From UMGS1370 sp046957575 (lineage in GTDB: Bacteria; Bacillota; Clostridia; Lachnospirales; Lachnospiraceae), in assembly GCA_046957575.1 (NCBI GenBank), contig JBKUOG010000033.1, positions 1 through 29,164 of the forward strand: 29,164 bases of DNA. The letters run 5' to 3'. Shown here in pieces: positions 22,718 through 29,164 of the stretch (positions are counted from its first letter, which is position 1; each line of letters opens with the position of its first letter). Under the pieces are notes generated by a model. It ran no database searches. It was not told the DNA's origin and was given only the letters and a program-made list of their open reading frames with translations. The position numbers were made by a program, and so were the translations under genes.

Positions 22718-25549
22718 ATGGCAAAACAGTACATTAAGATTCGGGGAGCCAATGAACACAACTTAAAAAATATTTCCCTGAATATTCCCCGAAATGAGTT
22801 GGTTGTGTTGACTGGACTTTCCGGATCCGGTAAATCCTCCCTGGCTTTTGATACAATCTATGCAGAGGGGCAGAGACGCTACATGGAGTCTTTGTCTTCC
22901 TATGCCAGACAGTTTTTGGGACAGATGGAAAAGCCGGATGTCGAGAGCATTGAGGGACTGTCTCCGGCAATTTCCATTGATCAGAAATCTACCAACCGTA
23001 ATCCACGTTCTACAGTGGGCACAGTGACGGAAATCTACGACTATATGCGCCTTTTGTATGCCAGAATTGGGATTCCCCACTGCCCCAAGTGCGGGAAGGA
23101 GATTCGCAGACAGACAGTCGATCAAATGGTGGATCAATTGATGGCGCTGCCGGAGCGGACGAAAATCCAACTGTTAGCGCCTGTGGTCAGAGGGCGGAAA
23201 GGCGAACACGCCAAGGTTTTAGAGAGTGCCAGAAAAAGCGGTTATGTCCGGACCCGAATTGATGGCAATCTGTATGAACTGTCTGAAGAGATTAAACTGG
23301 AAAAAAATATTAAACACAATATTGAAATCGTAGTGGATCGTCTGGCAATACGGGAAGGCATTGAAAAAAGGATGACGGATTCCATTGAGTCTGTCATGGC
23401 GCTGTCAGATGGACTGATGATTGTGGATGTAATAGATGGAGAGCCGATGAATTTTAGTCTCAGCTTTGCATGCCCGGACTGCGGCATCAGTATCGAAGAG
23501 GTAGAGCCAAGAAGCTTTTCCTTCAATAATCCTTTTGGCGCATGTCCGGATTGTTTTGGTCTGGGATATAAGATGGAGTTTGATGAAGATCTGATGATTC
23601 CGGATAAGTCTTTAAGCATTTCAGATGGGGCGATCGCGGTGCTTGGCTGGCAGTCCTGCACAGACAAGGGAAGCTTTACCAGGGCGATACTGGACGCACT
23701 TTCAGAGGAATACCATTTCAGCCTGGATACTCCCTTTGATCAGTATCCAAAGGAAATTCAGGACGTGATTATTCATGGGACGAAAGGCCGGGAAGTCAAG
23801 GTCCATTACAAAGGACAGAGAGGCGAGGGAGTCTATGATGTAGCATTTGAGGGACTGATTAACAATGTAGCCCGCCGTTATCGGGAGACTTTTTCCGAGT
23901 CTTCCAAGGCGGAGTATGAGACATTTATGCGGATTACTCCCTGTCCGGCCTGCAAAGGACAAAGGTTAAAAAAAGAGTCTCTGGCAGTCACAGTGGGAGA
24001 TAAAAATATTTATGAAGCGACCAATATGTCGATTACCAGATTTCGGGATTTTCTGGATGGACTTACGCTTACCCCTATACAGGAGGCAATCGGCGCTCAG
24101 ATTTTAAAGGAAATCCGGGCACGTGTTACCTTTTTAATTGATGTGGGATTGGATTATTTGTCCATGACCAGAGCGACAGGAACTCTTTCCGGAGGTGAGG
24201 CCCAGCGAATCCGGCTGGCGACACAGATTGGATCCGGACTGGTGGGTGTGGCCTATATTCTGGATGAACCCAGTATCGGTCTTCATCAGAGAGACAATGA
24301 CAAGCTTCTTCAGACCCTGCTTCATCTGCGGGATTTAGGCAACAGCGTGCTGGTGGTAGAGCATGACGAAGATACCATGCGGGCAGCAGACTATATTGTG
24401 GATATCGGACCGGGAGCAGGAGAGCATGGGGGACAGGTAGTTGCGGCAGGTACGGCAAATCAGATCATGAAATGCAAAGAATCCATAACCGGCGCCTACT
24501 TAAGTGGGCGGATTAAAATTCCGGTTCCTTCTGAGCGAAGAACTCCTTCTAACTGGCTGACTATTCAGGGAGCCAGGGAAAATAACCTGAAAAACATTGA
24601 TGTAAAGATCCCTCTTGGGGTGATGACCTGTGTCACAGGAGTCTCTGGATCCGGCAAGTCTTCTCTGGTAAATGAGATTTTATATAAGGCTCTGGCAAAA
24701 AAATTAAATCGTGCTCGGACCATTCCGGGAAAACATGATAAAATCGAGGGAGTGGAAAATCTGGATAAGATCATTGCCATTGACCAGTCTCCTATTGGCC
24801 GGACACCCAGATCCAATCCAGCCACTTATACTGGCGCCTTTGATTTAATTCGGGATTTATTTGCATCTACCACTGATGCCAAGGCAAAGGGGTATTCCAA
24901 AGGCCGGTTTAGCTTTAATGTAAAGGGTGGACGCTGTGAGGCATGCGGCGGAGATGGAATTATTAAAATTGAGATGCATTTCCTTCCGGATGTATATGTG
25001 CCATGTGAAGTCTGCGGCGGCAAGCGGTACAACCGTGAGACACTGGAAGTAAAATATAAGGGGAAGAGTATTTATGATGTCTTAAATATGACTGTGGAAG
25101 AGGCGCTGACATTTTTTGAGAATGTGCCTACGATTGCCAGAAAGATTCAGACCCTTTATGACGTGGGACTTTCCTATATTCGTCTGGGACAGCCATCCAC
25201 AGAACTTTCTGGAGGAGAAGCACAGAGAATCAAGCTGGCTACAGAATTGAGCAAGAGAGGGACAGGCAGAACTATTTATATTTTAGATGAGCCTACTACT
25301 GGCCTTCATTTTGCAGATGTACACAAGCTGATCGAGATTTTGCGCCGCCTTTCCGACGGCGGCAATACGGTAGTCGTAATCGAACACAATCTGGATGTAA
25401 TTAAGACTGCAGATTACATTATTGATATTGGCCCGGAAGGGGGAGATGGCGGCGGAACCGTTATTGCAAAAGGGACACCGGAAGAAGTGGCGGCAGAGCC
25501 GTCTTCCTATACAGGCCAGTATGTGAAAAAGTATCTGGAAAAGGCTTGA
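22718..25549 (+). CDS. uvrA: Excinuclease ABC subunit A
   Basis: This is the damage-recognition ATPase of nucleotide excision repair, 943 residues and complete. It has two ABC ATPase modules. The first has Walker A GLSGSGKSS (near residue 33) and signature LSGGEAQRIRLA. The second has GVSGSGKSS and LSGGEAQRIKLA, each followed by an ILDEPS or ILDEPT Walker B. Zinc-binding pairs are CPDC...CPDC (about 250-280) and CEAC...CEVC (about 745-770). A CPKC near residue 126 lies in the UvrB-binding region. The ribosome site AAAAAGGAG is 6 bases before the ATG. uvrB is not next to it in this window; rhaM is upstream and guaA downstream. Regulation by LexA is possible but weakly supported. Confidence 0.97.
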   Translation: MAKQYIKIRGANEHNLKNISLNIPRNELVVLTGLSGSGKSSLAFDTIYAEGQRRYMESLSSYARQFLGQMEKPDVESIEGLSPAISIDQKSTNRNPRSTVGTVTEIYDYMRLLYARIGIPHCPKCGKEIRRQTVDQMVDQLMALPERTKIQLLAPVVRGRKGEHAKVLESARKSGYVRTRIDGNLYELSEEIKLEKNIKHNIEIVVDRLAIREGIEKRMTDSIESVMALSDGLMIVDVIDGEPMNFSLSFACPDCGISIEEVEPRSFSFNNPFGACPDCFGLGYKMEFDEDLMIPDKSLSISDGAIAVLGWQSCTDKGSFTRAILDALSEEYHFSLDTPFDQYPKEIQDVIIHGTKGREVKVHYKGQRGEGVYDVAFEGLINNVARRYRETFSESSKAEYETFMRITPCPACKGQRLKKESLAVTVGDKNIYEATNMSITRFRDFLDGLTLTPIQEAIGAQILKEIRARVTFLIDVGLDYLSMTRATGTLSGGEAQRIRLATQIGSGLVGVAYILDEPSIGLHQRDNDKLLQTLLHLRDLGNSVLVVEHDEDTMRAADYIVDIGPGAGEHGGQVVAAGTANQIMKCKESITGAYLSGRIKIPVPSERRTPSNWLTIQGARENNLKNIDVKIPLGVMTCVTGVSGSGKSSLVNEILYKALAKKLNRARTIPGKHDKIEGVENLDKIIAIDQSPIGRTPRSNPATYTGAFDLIRDLFASTTDAKAKGYSKGRFSFNVKGGRCEACGGDGIIKIEMHFLPDVYVPCEVCGGKRYNRETLEVKYKGKSIYDVLNMTVEEALTFFENVPTIARKIQTLYDVGLSYIRLGQPSTELSGGEAQRIKLATELSKRGTGRTIYILDEPTTGLHFADVHKLIEILRRLSDGGNTVVVIEHNLDVIKTADYIIDIGPEGGDGGGTVIAKGTPEEVAAEPSSYTGQYVKKYLEKA

Positions 25550-25563
25550 GACGAGAAGAATAG

Positions 25564-25591
25564 CTGCATAGTTACTTTTGTGCAGTTTTTT
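25564..25591 (+). terminator. Weak terminator after uvrA
   Basis: A 5-bp stem, CTGCA (25564-25568) and TGCAG (25581-25585), is followed by six T residues. The stem is short, so termination may be incomplete. Confidence 0.45.
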
Positions 25592-25603
25592 CTAAAAAAA
25601 CTC

Positions 25604-25632
25604 TTGCTATTTCGACTGTTATCGCATATAAT
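25604..25632 (+). promoter_or_regulatory. Putative promoter of the guaA leader
   Basis: TTGCTA, a 17-bp spacer and a consensus TATAAT (25627-25632). The predicted start is near 25639, only 14 bases before a strong terminator hairpin. The promoter therefore makes either a very short RNA or an attenuated guaA transcript. Confidence 0.6.
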
Positions 25633-25652
25633 GAAAACGTACCAAAGATAAA

Positions 25653-25692
25653 AAAGAGATTGTACTTTTCTGTACAATCTCTTTCATTTTTT
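25653..25692 (+). terminator. Strong intrinsic terminator in the guaA leader
   Basis: A perfect 13-bp stem, AAAGAGATTGTAC (25653-25665) and GTACAATCTCTTT (25672-25684), has a 6-base loop and is followed by CATTTTTTAT. It may end uvrA transcripts, or attenuate transcription from the promoter just upstream. Confidence 0.8.
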
Positions 25693-25697
25693 ATAAA

Positions 25698-25761
25698 AGA
25701 CTTGCATCTTCAAATAGGAAAATAGTTTTACAGAGATTTAAAAATCTAAATCTGCAAGTCT
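25698..25761 (+). promoter_or_regulatory. Stem-enclosed leader domain directly before guaA
   Basis: A perfect 9-bp outer stem, AGACTTGCA (25698-25706) and TGCAAGTCT (25753-25761), encloses 46 bases with an inner AGATTT/AAATCT hairpin (25734-25747). The outer stem ends 3 bases before the AAGGAG ribosome site (25765-25770), so folding could affect translation of guaA. It does not match the purine riboswitch core. A function is inferred only from shape and place. Confidence 0.4.
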
Positions 25762-25775
25762 GAAAAGGAGTCCCT

Positions 25776-27317
25776 ATGAACAGAGAGATGATAATTGTTT
25801 TGGATTTCGGTGGACAGTACAATCAGTTGATTGCCCGCAGAGTCCGCGAGTGTAATGTGTACTGTGAAGTGCATCCCTACACTCTGGATTTGGAGAAAAT
25901 CCGCCAGATGAACCCGAAGGGAATTATTTTTACCGGCGGCCCAAATAGTGTTTATCTGGAAGAGTCTCCGCACATTGCAAAAGAAATTTTCGAGATGAAT
26001 ATTCCGATTCTGGGTATCTGCTATGGTTCCCAGCTGATGGCCTATACCCTGGGAGGTCAGGTAGCAACGGCTCCAGTCAGTGAATACGGAAAGACAGAAG
26101 TAGAAATAGATCCAACGTCGATTCTTTTTGAAGGGGTATCTCCTTCCACGATTTGCTGGATGAGCCATACCGATTATATTTCCCAGGTACCGGATGGATT
26201 CCGTATTACTGCCCATACCCCAGTCTGCCCAGTTGCAGCGATGGAGTGTGCAGAGAAAAATTTATATGCGGTACAGTTCCATCCTGAGGTGCTTCATACA
26301 GCAGAGGGCATGAAGATGCTGTCTAACTTTGTCAAGAAGGTCTGCAAATGTACCGGAGACTGGAAGATGGATTCGTTTGTGGACAATGCCATTCAGGAAA
26401 TCCGACAGAAAGTAGGCAGTGGAAAAGTGTTGTGTGCTCTGTCTGGAGGTGTGGATTCTTCTGTTGCGGCAGTGCTGCTTTCAAAAGCAGTGGGAAAACA
26501 GCTGACCTGTGTATTTGTGGATCATGGACTGCTCCGCAAAAATGAAGGGGATGAAGTGGAAGAAGTATTTGGTCCCAATGGAAATTATGATCTGAATTTT
26601 ATCAGGGTAAATGTGCAGGAGCGTTTTTATAAAAAACTGGCTGGCGTAACCGATCCGGAGCAAAAGAGAAAAATCATAGGCGAAGAGTTTATCCGCGTAT
26701 TTGAAGAGGAAGCAAAAAAGATTGGTTCTGTAGACTTTCTGGTTCAGGGAACCATTTACCCAGACGTCATCGAGTCTGGTCTTGGTAAGTCTGCAGTCAT
26801 CAAATCCCACCACAACGTAGGAGGACTTCCAGACTGTGTGGACTTTAAGGAAATTATTGAGCCGCTGCGGATGCTGTTTAAAGACGAAGTCCGCAAAGCT
26901 GGACTGGAACTGGGTATTCCAGAGTATCTGGTTTACCGCCAGCCATTTCCAGGCCCGGGGCTGGGCGTCCGCATTGTAGGCGAAATTACTGCGGAAAAAG
27001 TGCGTATGGTTCAGGATGCAGACTACATTTATCGGGATGAAATTGCAAAAGCTGGTCTTTCCCGCGATTTAAGCCAGTATTTTGCAGCCCTTACCAATAT
27101 GCGTTCCGTAGGCGTAATGGGCGATTTTAGAACTTATGACTACGCAGTTGCCCTGCGTGCAGTCATCACTTCTGATTTTATGACTGCAGAGGCCGCTGAC
27201 ATTCCTTTTGAGGTCCTTCAGAAAGTCATGAACCGCATTGTCAACGAGGTAAAAGGAGTCAATCGGGTTATGTACGATCTGACAAGTAAGCCGCCGGGAA
27301 CGATTGAGTTTGAATAG
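25776..27317 (+). CDS. guaA: GMP synthase (glutamine-hydrolysing)
   Basis: This cytosolic enzyme converts XMP to GMP using ATP and the amide of glutamine. It has 513 residues, the normal length. The N-terminal class I glutaminase carries the nucleophile in GICYGSQLM and the His-Glu pair in VQFHPEV. The ATP-pyrophosphatase domain follows with the P-loop LSGGVDSSVAAVLL. The C-terminal dimerisation domain ends in NRVMYDLTSKPPGTIEFE; this end of guaA is strongly conserved and is a known attachment site for integrative elements. The AAGGAG ribosome site is 5 bases before the ATG. The gene has a structured leader and a terminator-like hairpin after it. AT-rich DNA begins just downstream. Confidence 0.97.
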   Translation: MNREMIIVLDFGGQYNQLIARRVRECNVYCEVHPYTLDLEKIRQMNPKGIIFTGGPNSVYLEESPHIAKEIFEMNIPILGICYGSQLMAYTLGGQVATAPVSEYGKTEVEIDPTSILFEGVSPSTICWMSHTDYISQVPDGFRITAHTPVCPVAAMECAEKNLYAVQFHPEVLHTAEGMKMLSNFVKKVCKCTGDWKMDSFVDNAIQEIRQKVGSGKVLCALSGGVDSSVAAVLLSKAVGKQLTCVFVDHGLLRKNEGDEVEEVFGPNGNYDLNFIRVNVQERFYKKLAGVTDPEQKRKIIGEEFIRVFEEEAKKIGSVDFLVQGTIYPDVIESGLGKSAVIKSHHNVGGLPDCVDFKEIIEPLRMLFKDEVRKAGLELGIPEYLVYRQPFPGPGLGVRIVGEITAEKVRMVQDADYIYRDEIAKAGLSRDLSQYFAALTNMRSVGVMGDFRTYDYAVALRAVITSDFMTAEAADIPFEVLQKVMNRIVNEVKGVNRVMYDLTSKPPGTIEFE

Positions 27318-27325
27318 TAGACAGG

Positions 27326-27366
27326 GAGCCGGGAAGCCGCTTAAACAGCGGACTTTCCGGCTCTTG
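27326..27366 (+). terminator. Probable guaA terminator
   Basis: A long stem pairs GAGCCGGGAAGCCGCT (27326-27341) with AGCGGACTTTCCGGCTC (27347-27363), with one wobble and one bulge. Only a weak T-tract follows (CTTGG), so it is a strong hairpin with modest terminator character. Confidence 0.6.
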
Positions 27367-27376
27367 GTGTGTAGCG

Positions 27377-27395
27377 TGATACCTTTTTGATACCT
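27377..27395. repeat. Short direct repeat TGATACCT x2 at the guaA / AT-rich junction
   Basis: TGATACCT occurs at 27377-27384 and 27388-27395, 11 bp apart, about one helical turn. It sits exactly where base composition changes and overlaps the end of the DUF1848 gene. Phased short repeats like this can be integrase arm-binding sites, but that reading is speculative. Confidence 0.45.
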
Positions 27396-28332
27396 ATATG
27401 TCAAATAGACTTAGTTGCATATTTTTCTGACTTTTGACTTTACGCTCTGTTATTTTATCAAATTCTGTTATACGACTACAGAGTAAAGGAGAAAATGGAT
27501 CATAAGTTTCAAAATTTTGCTTACGAATAGTATAATTATGATTAGCATAACAATATATACAGCCATTTTGACAAGTATTATATAGACCTAAATCAATGCT
27601 TGCAATACAACCACATTCCAACCGTTGGTTTTTATCTTTTTCTACGTCTATGGAACAATGTAGTAACTTTGAAATAAGTCTGTCATCAATGCATCTAGCA
27701 TGAGTTATGCCATAAGAAGATAAGTCAATGTCTTCTGCACAAGTATCTATTTCTATGTTATGTGAATAAGCAATTTCTGCAAAGTATCTCGCAAGGGTGT
27801 TTTTTTGCTCGTAAGATAATTCATAAATATTTTTCCCTTTGATATTATGGGAGATTTTTGTATATAAATCAATAAAACTTATGGTTACTTTTTCTGTATA
27901 AAGACAGAGTTGTTCTGTAAGGTATTTGAATCTTTCAATGTGCCAATCAATAGAGTATTTTTCGTTAATGATAATGGGATCATAACGCCATATGACACGT
28001 TCTTTTCCAATATGATTGGATAATGTCTGGAAAGTATCAATTCTTGTAGACAAAGTAGGAAGATTTTCTTCGAAATCTTTATCATATGCGTTAAGTGTAA
28101 ATTGAAAATAGTACATATAATCTTTCAAAGCGTTAAGTTTATTAATTATTGGCTTAGGATTTTTACTCCAAAAAACAATACAATCAACAACATCTGGAGA
28201 TAAGTTGATTTTACTTACTTGGTGAATATTCATAGGATTTCGTACATAGGCATATTGTTCTTTTAAGCGGTTTATAATCCACTCGGAAAAGAAAGCAGGG
28301 ATATCAGTTCTTCGACTTGCACTTATTATCAT
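27394..28332 (-). CDS. DUF1848 family protein
   Basis: This is a cytosolic protein of 312 residues with unknown reaction. The N-terminus MIISASRRTDIPAFFSEW and the phrase VRNPMN.HQVSKI.LSPDVVDCIVFWSKNPKP are typical of DUF1848. Near the C-terminus a cysteine cluster, CGCIASIDLGLYNTCQNGCIYCYANHN, resembles an iron-sulfur or radical-SAM-like site, though it stands at the unusual C-terminal end. The gene is coupled to the one upstream: its ATG is 4 bases after that stop, and its ribosome site GGAGTGA overlaps the end of that gene. Both are visibly AT-rich (A/T-ending codons, many ATA, AAA and AAT) compared with the rest of the window, which suggests horizontal acquisition. I do not propose a function. 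Confidence 0.85.
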   Translation of the reverse strand: MIISASRRTDIPAFFSEWIINRLKEQYAYVRNPMNIHQVSKINLSPDVVDCIVFWSKNPKPIINKLNALKDYMYYFQFTLNAYDKDFEENLPTLSTRIDTFQTLSNHIGKERVIWRYDPIIINEKYSIDWHIERFKYLTEQLCLYTEKVTISFIDLYTKISHNIKGKNIYELSYEQKNTLARYFAEIAYSHNIEIDTCAEDIDLSSYGITHARCIDDRLISKLLHCSIDVEKDKNQRLECGCIASIDLGLYNTCQNGCIYCYANHNYTIRKQNFETYDPFSPLLCSRITEFDKITERKVKSQKNMQLSLFDI

Positions 28333-28336
28333 AAAA

Positions 28337-29164
28337 TCACTCCAATTCTATTATTAATTGGGCACTTGAACATACCGTCCACGGATTATAACGTGCCAAA
28401 TTTGGTGTAGGCCAAGTTAATATATCTTTACTTGGATATTTGATACCATAACGTTGATACTCGTTTTGAATTTTATACTCAAAATATCGACAGGAATATG
28501 TGTGCCTAATCCCGTATTTTGATAGAGTATCTGAAAATCGTAAAAATAAATCTCTTCCACGACGATTACTATTTACGTCATTGATAATTATTATTGATTT
28601 AGGTTGCATTCTTTTAATAACATTTTGTATTAGGTTTTTATAAAATTCATTTACAGCAGTCAACTTACCAGTGTTATAAAAATGTGAGATGAGGTATTGT
28701 AAAATAAGAAGATTTTTATCAACGGTGTAATGATCTTTAAAAATTTCAATTACATCAGTGCAAATATACTCCGGATTATATGAGGTTGATTTAAAATAAT
28801 CTTTAATAAAATTATGCTTGTCATTCCAAAGCGGGTTTATATCTATACCTAAGTAGTTTACGGGAATGCAAAAATTATTTTTTGACAAATAGTTTTCAAA
28901 AGCAGCTAAATCTGGAGATGCTCCACATCCCAGAGATAATATATTGAATGTATCTTTATATGGAAGACTATTGATAGAATGTAAAGCATATTCAATTTCA
29001 GAAGCATATTTATGGAAATATTTACATACATAAAAATTCAATACATTATTACATGTATAATCAAGTCTTCCATTGGAGTGTCTAGAAGGAAAATGAATTT
29101 GTTCTAGACATTGTGAGCGTGTGAAGAAAAGTCTGTAATTAAGATCTTCTATGATAATGATTGG
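28337..29164 (-). CDS. SAM-dependent methyltransferase-like protein, 5' end beyond the window
   Basis: The frame is open from its TGA (28337-28339) to the window edge, 276 codons, with no in-frame ATG upstream. A TTG at 29041 could open a 234-residue product, but the open frame above it reads like normal protein (PIIIIEDLNYRLFFTRSQCLEQIHF), so I treat the gene as cut. A Rossmann-type motif I, FNILSLGCGASPDLAAFE, and a following NYLGIDIN acidic strand point to S-adenosylmethionine binding. Later strands are LLILQYLISHFY and SIIIINDVN. The substrate is unknown. It is followed 4 bases later by the DUF1848 gene and shares its AT-rich codon use, so they are one transferred two-gene unit. Confidence 0.6.
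   Translation of the reverse strand, partial: PIIIIEDLNYRLFFTRSQCLEQIHFPSRHSNGRLDYTCNNVLNFYVCKYFHKYASEIEYALHSINSLPYKDTFNILSLGCGASPDLAAFENYLSKNNFCIPVNYLGIDINPLWNDKHNFIKDYFKSTSYNPEYICTDVIEIFKDHYTVDKNLLILQYLISHFYNTGKLTAVNEFYKNLIQNVIKRMQPKSIIIINDVNSNRRGRDLFLRFSDTLSKYGIRHTYSCRYFEYKIQNEYQRYGIKYPSKDILTWPTPNLARYNPWTVCSSAQLIIELE

Noticed and set aside
25639..25775. Purine riboswitch upstream of guaA
   Set aside because: The conserved junction and loop sequences of the class were not found; only generic stems are present.
29041..29041. TTG at 29041 as the true start of the methyltransferase-like gene
   Set aside because: The frame stays open to the window edge with protein-like sequence, and no convincing ribosome site precedes the TTG, so the gene is treated as cut at its 5' end.
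1..29164. CRISPR arrays, insertion sequences, rRNA and tRNA genes
   Set aside because: No regular repeat-spacer pattern, transposase frame or RNA gene structure was seen on either strand by eye.

Overview
The window looks like the chromosome of an anaerobic Gram-positive gut bacterium of class Clostridia, most likely Lachnospiraceae (Clostridium cluster XIVa type). The signs are strong AGGAGG ribosome sites, the three-gene anaerobic sulfite reductase asrABC, a Clostridia-style fused tetrapyrrole gene and a complete rhamnose operon. This is inferred from gene content, not from a marker gene. No tRNA, rRNA, CRISPR array, insertion sequence or origin was seen.

Layout. Positions 1-2073 hold the end of a polar amino-acid ABC transporter operon (binding protein cut by the window edge, permease, ATPase). 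A bidirectional terminator separates it from a Crp/Fnr-type regulator on the minus strand (2114-2791). From 2948 to 17434 every gene is on the plus strand and the theme is sulfur: an SLC13-type anion permease, an atypical thioredoxin reductase/thioredoxin pair, two tandem arylsulfate sulfotransferase paralogues without signal peptides, asrABC, then hemA and one 1043-residue protein fusing four enzymes of the route to siroheme, the cofactor of AsrC. Positions 17450-22481 are a rhamnose module: a divergent AraC-type regulator and rhaB-rhaA-rhaD-rhaM. Positions 22482-27366 carry uvrA and guaA, each with a structured leader. From 27394 to the end the DNA becomes visibly AT-rich and holds a translationally coupled minus-strand pair (a SAM-methyltransferase-like protein and a DUF1848 protein). 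It begins directly after guaA, a known insertion site for mobile islands.

How the genes may work together. I infer that the Crp/Fnr protein controls the permease promoter through a 14-bp palindrome centred exactly at -41.5. The permease may import a sulfated or sulfonated anion, and the two cytosolic sulfotransferases may move sulfate between phenolic compounds. Separately, AsrABC reduces sulfite to sulfide using siroheme made by the neighbouring hem genes. The chemical link between the sulfotransferase half and the sulfite half is not shown by the sequence, because these sulfotransferases do not release sulfite.

The most unusual items are three. Two copies of a ~151-bp palindromic, MITE-like element lie in opposite orientation around the first sulfotransferase gene, each flanked by a 7-bp direct repeat. 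The four-enzyme siroheme fusion is the second. The third is the arylsulfotransferase/thioredoxin/sulfite-reductase neighbourhood itself.
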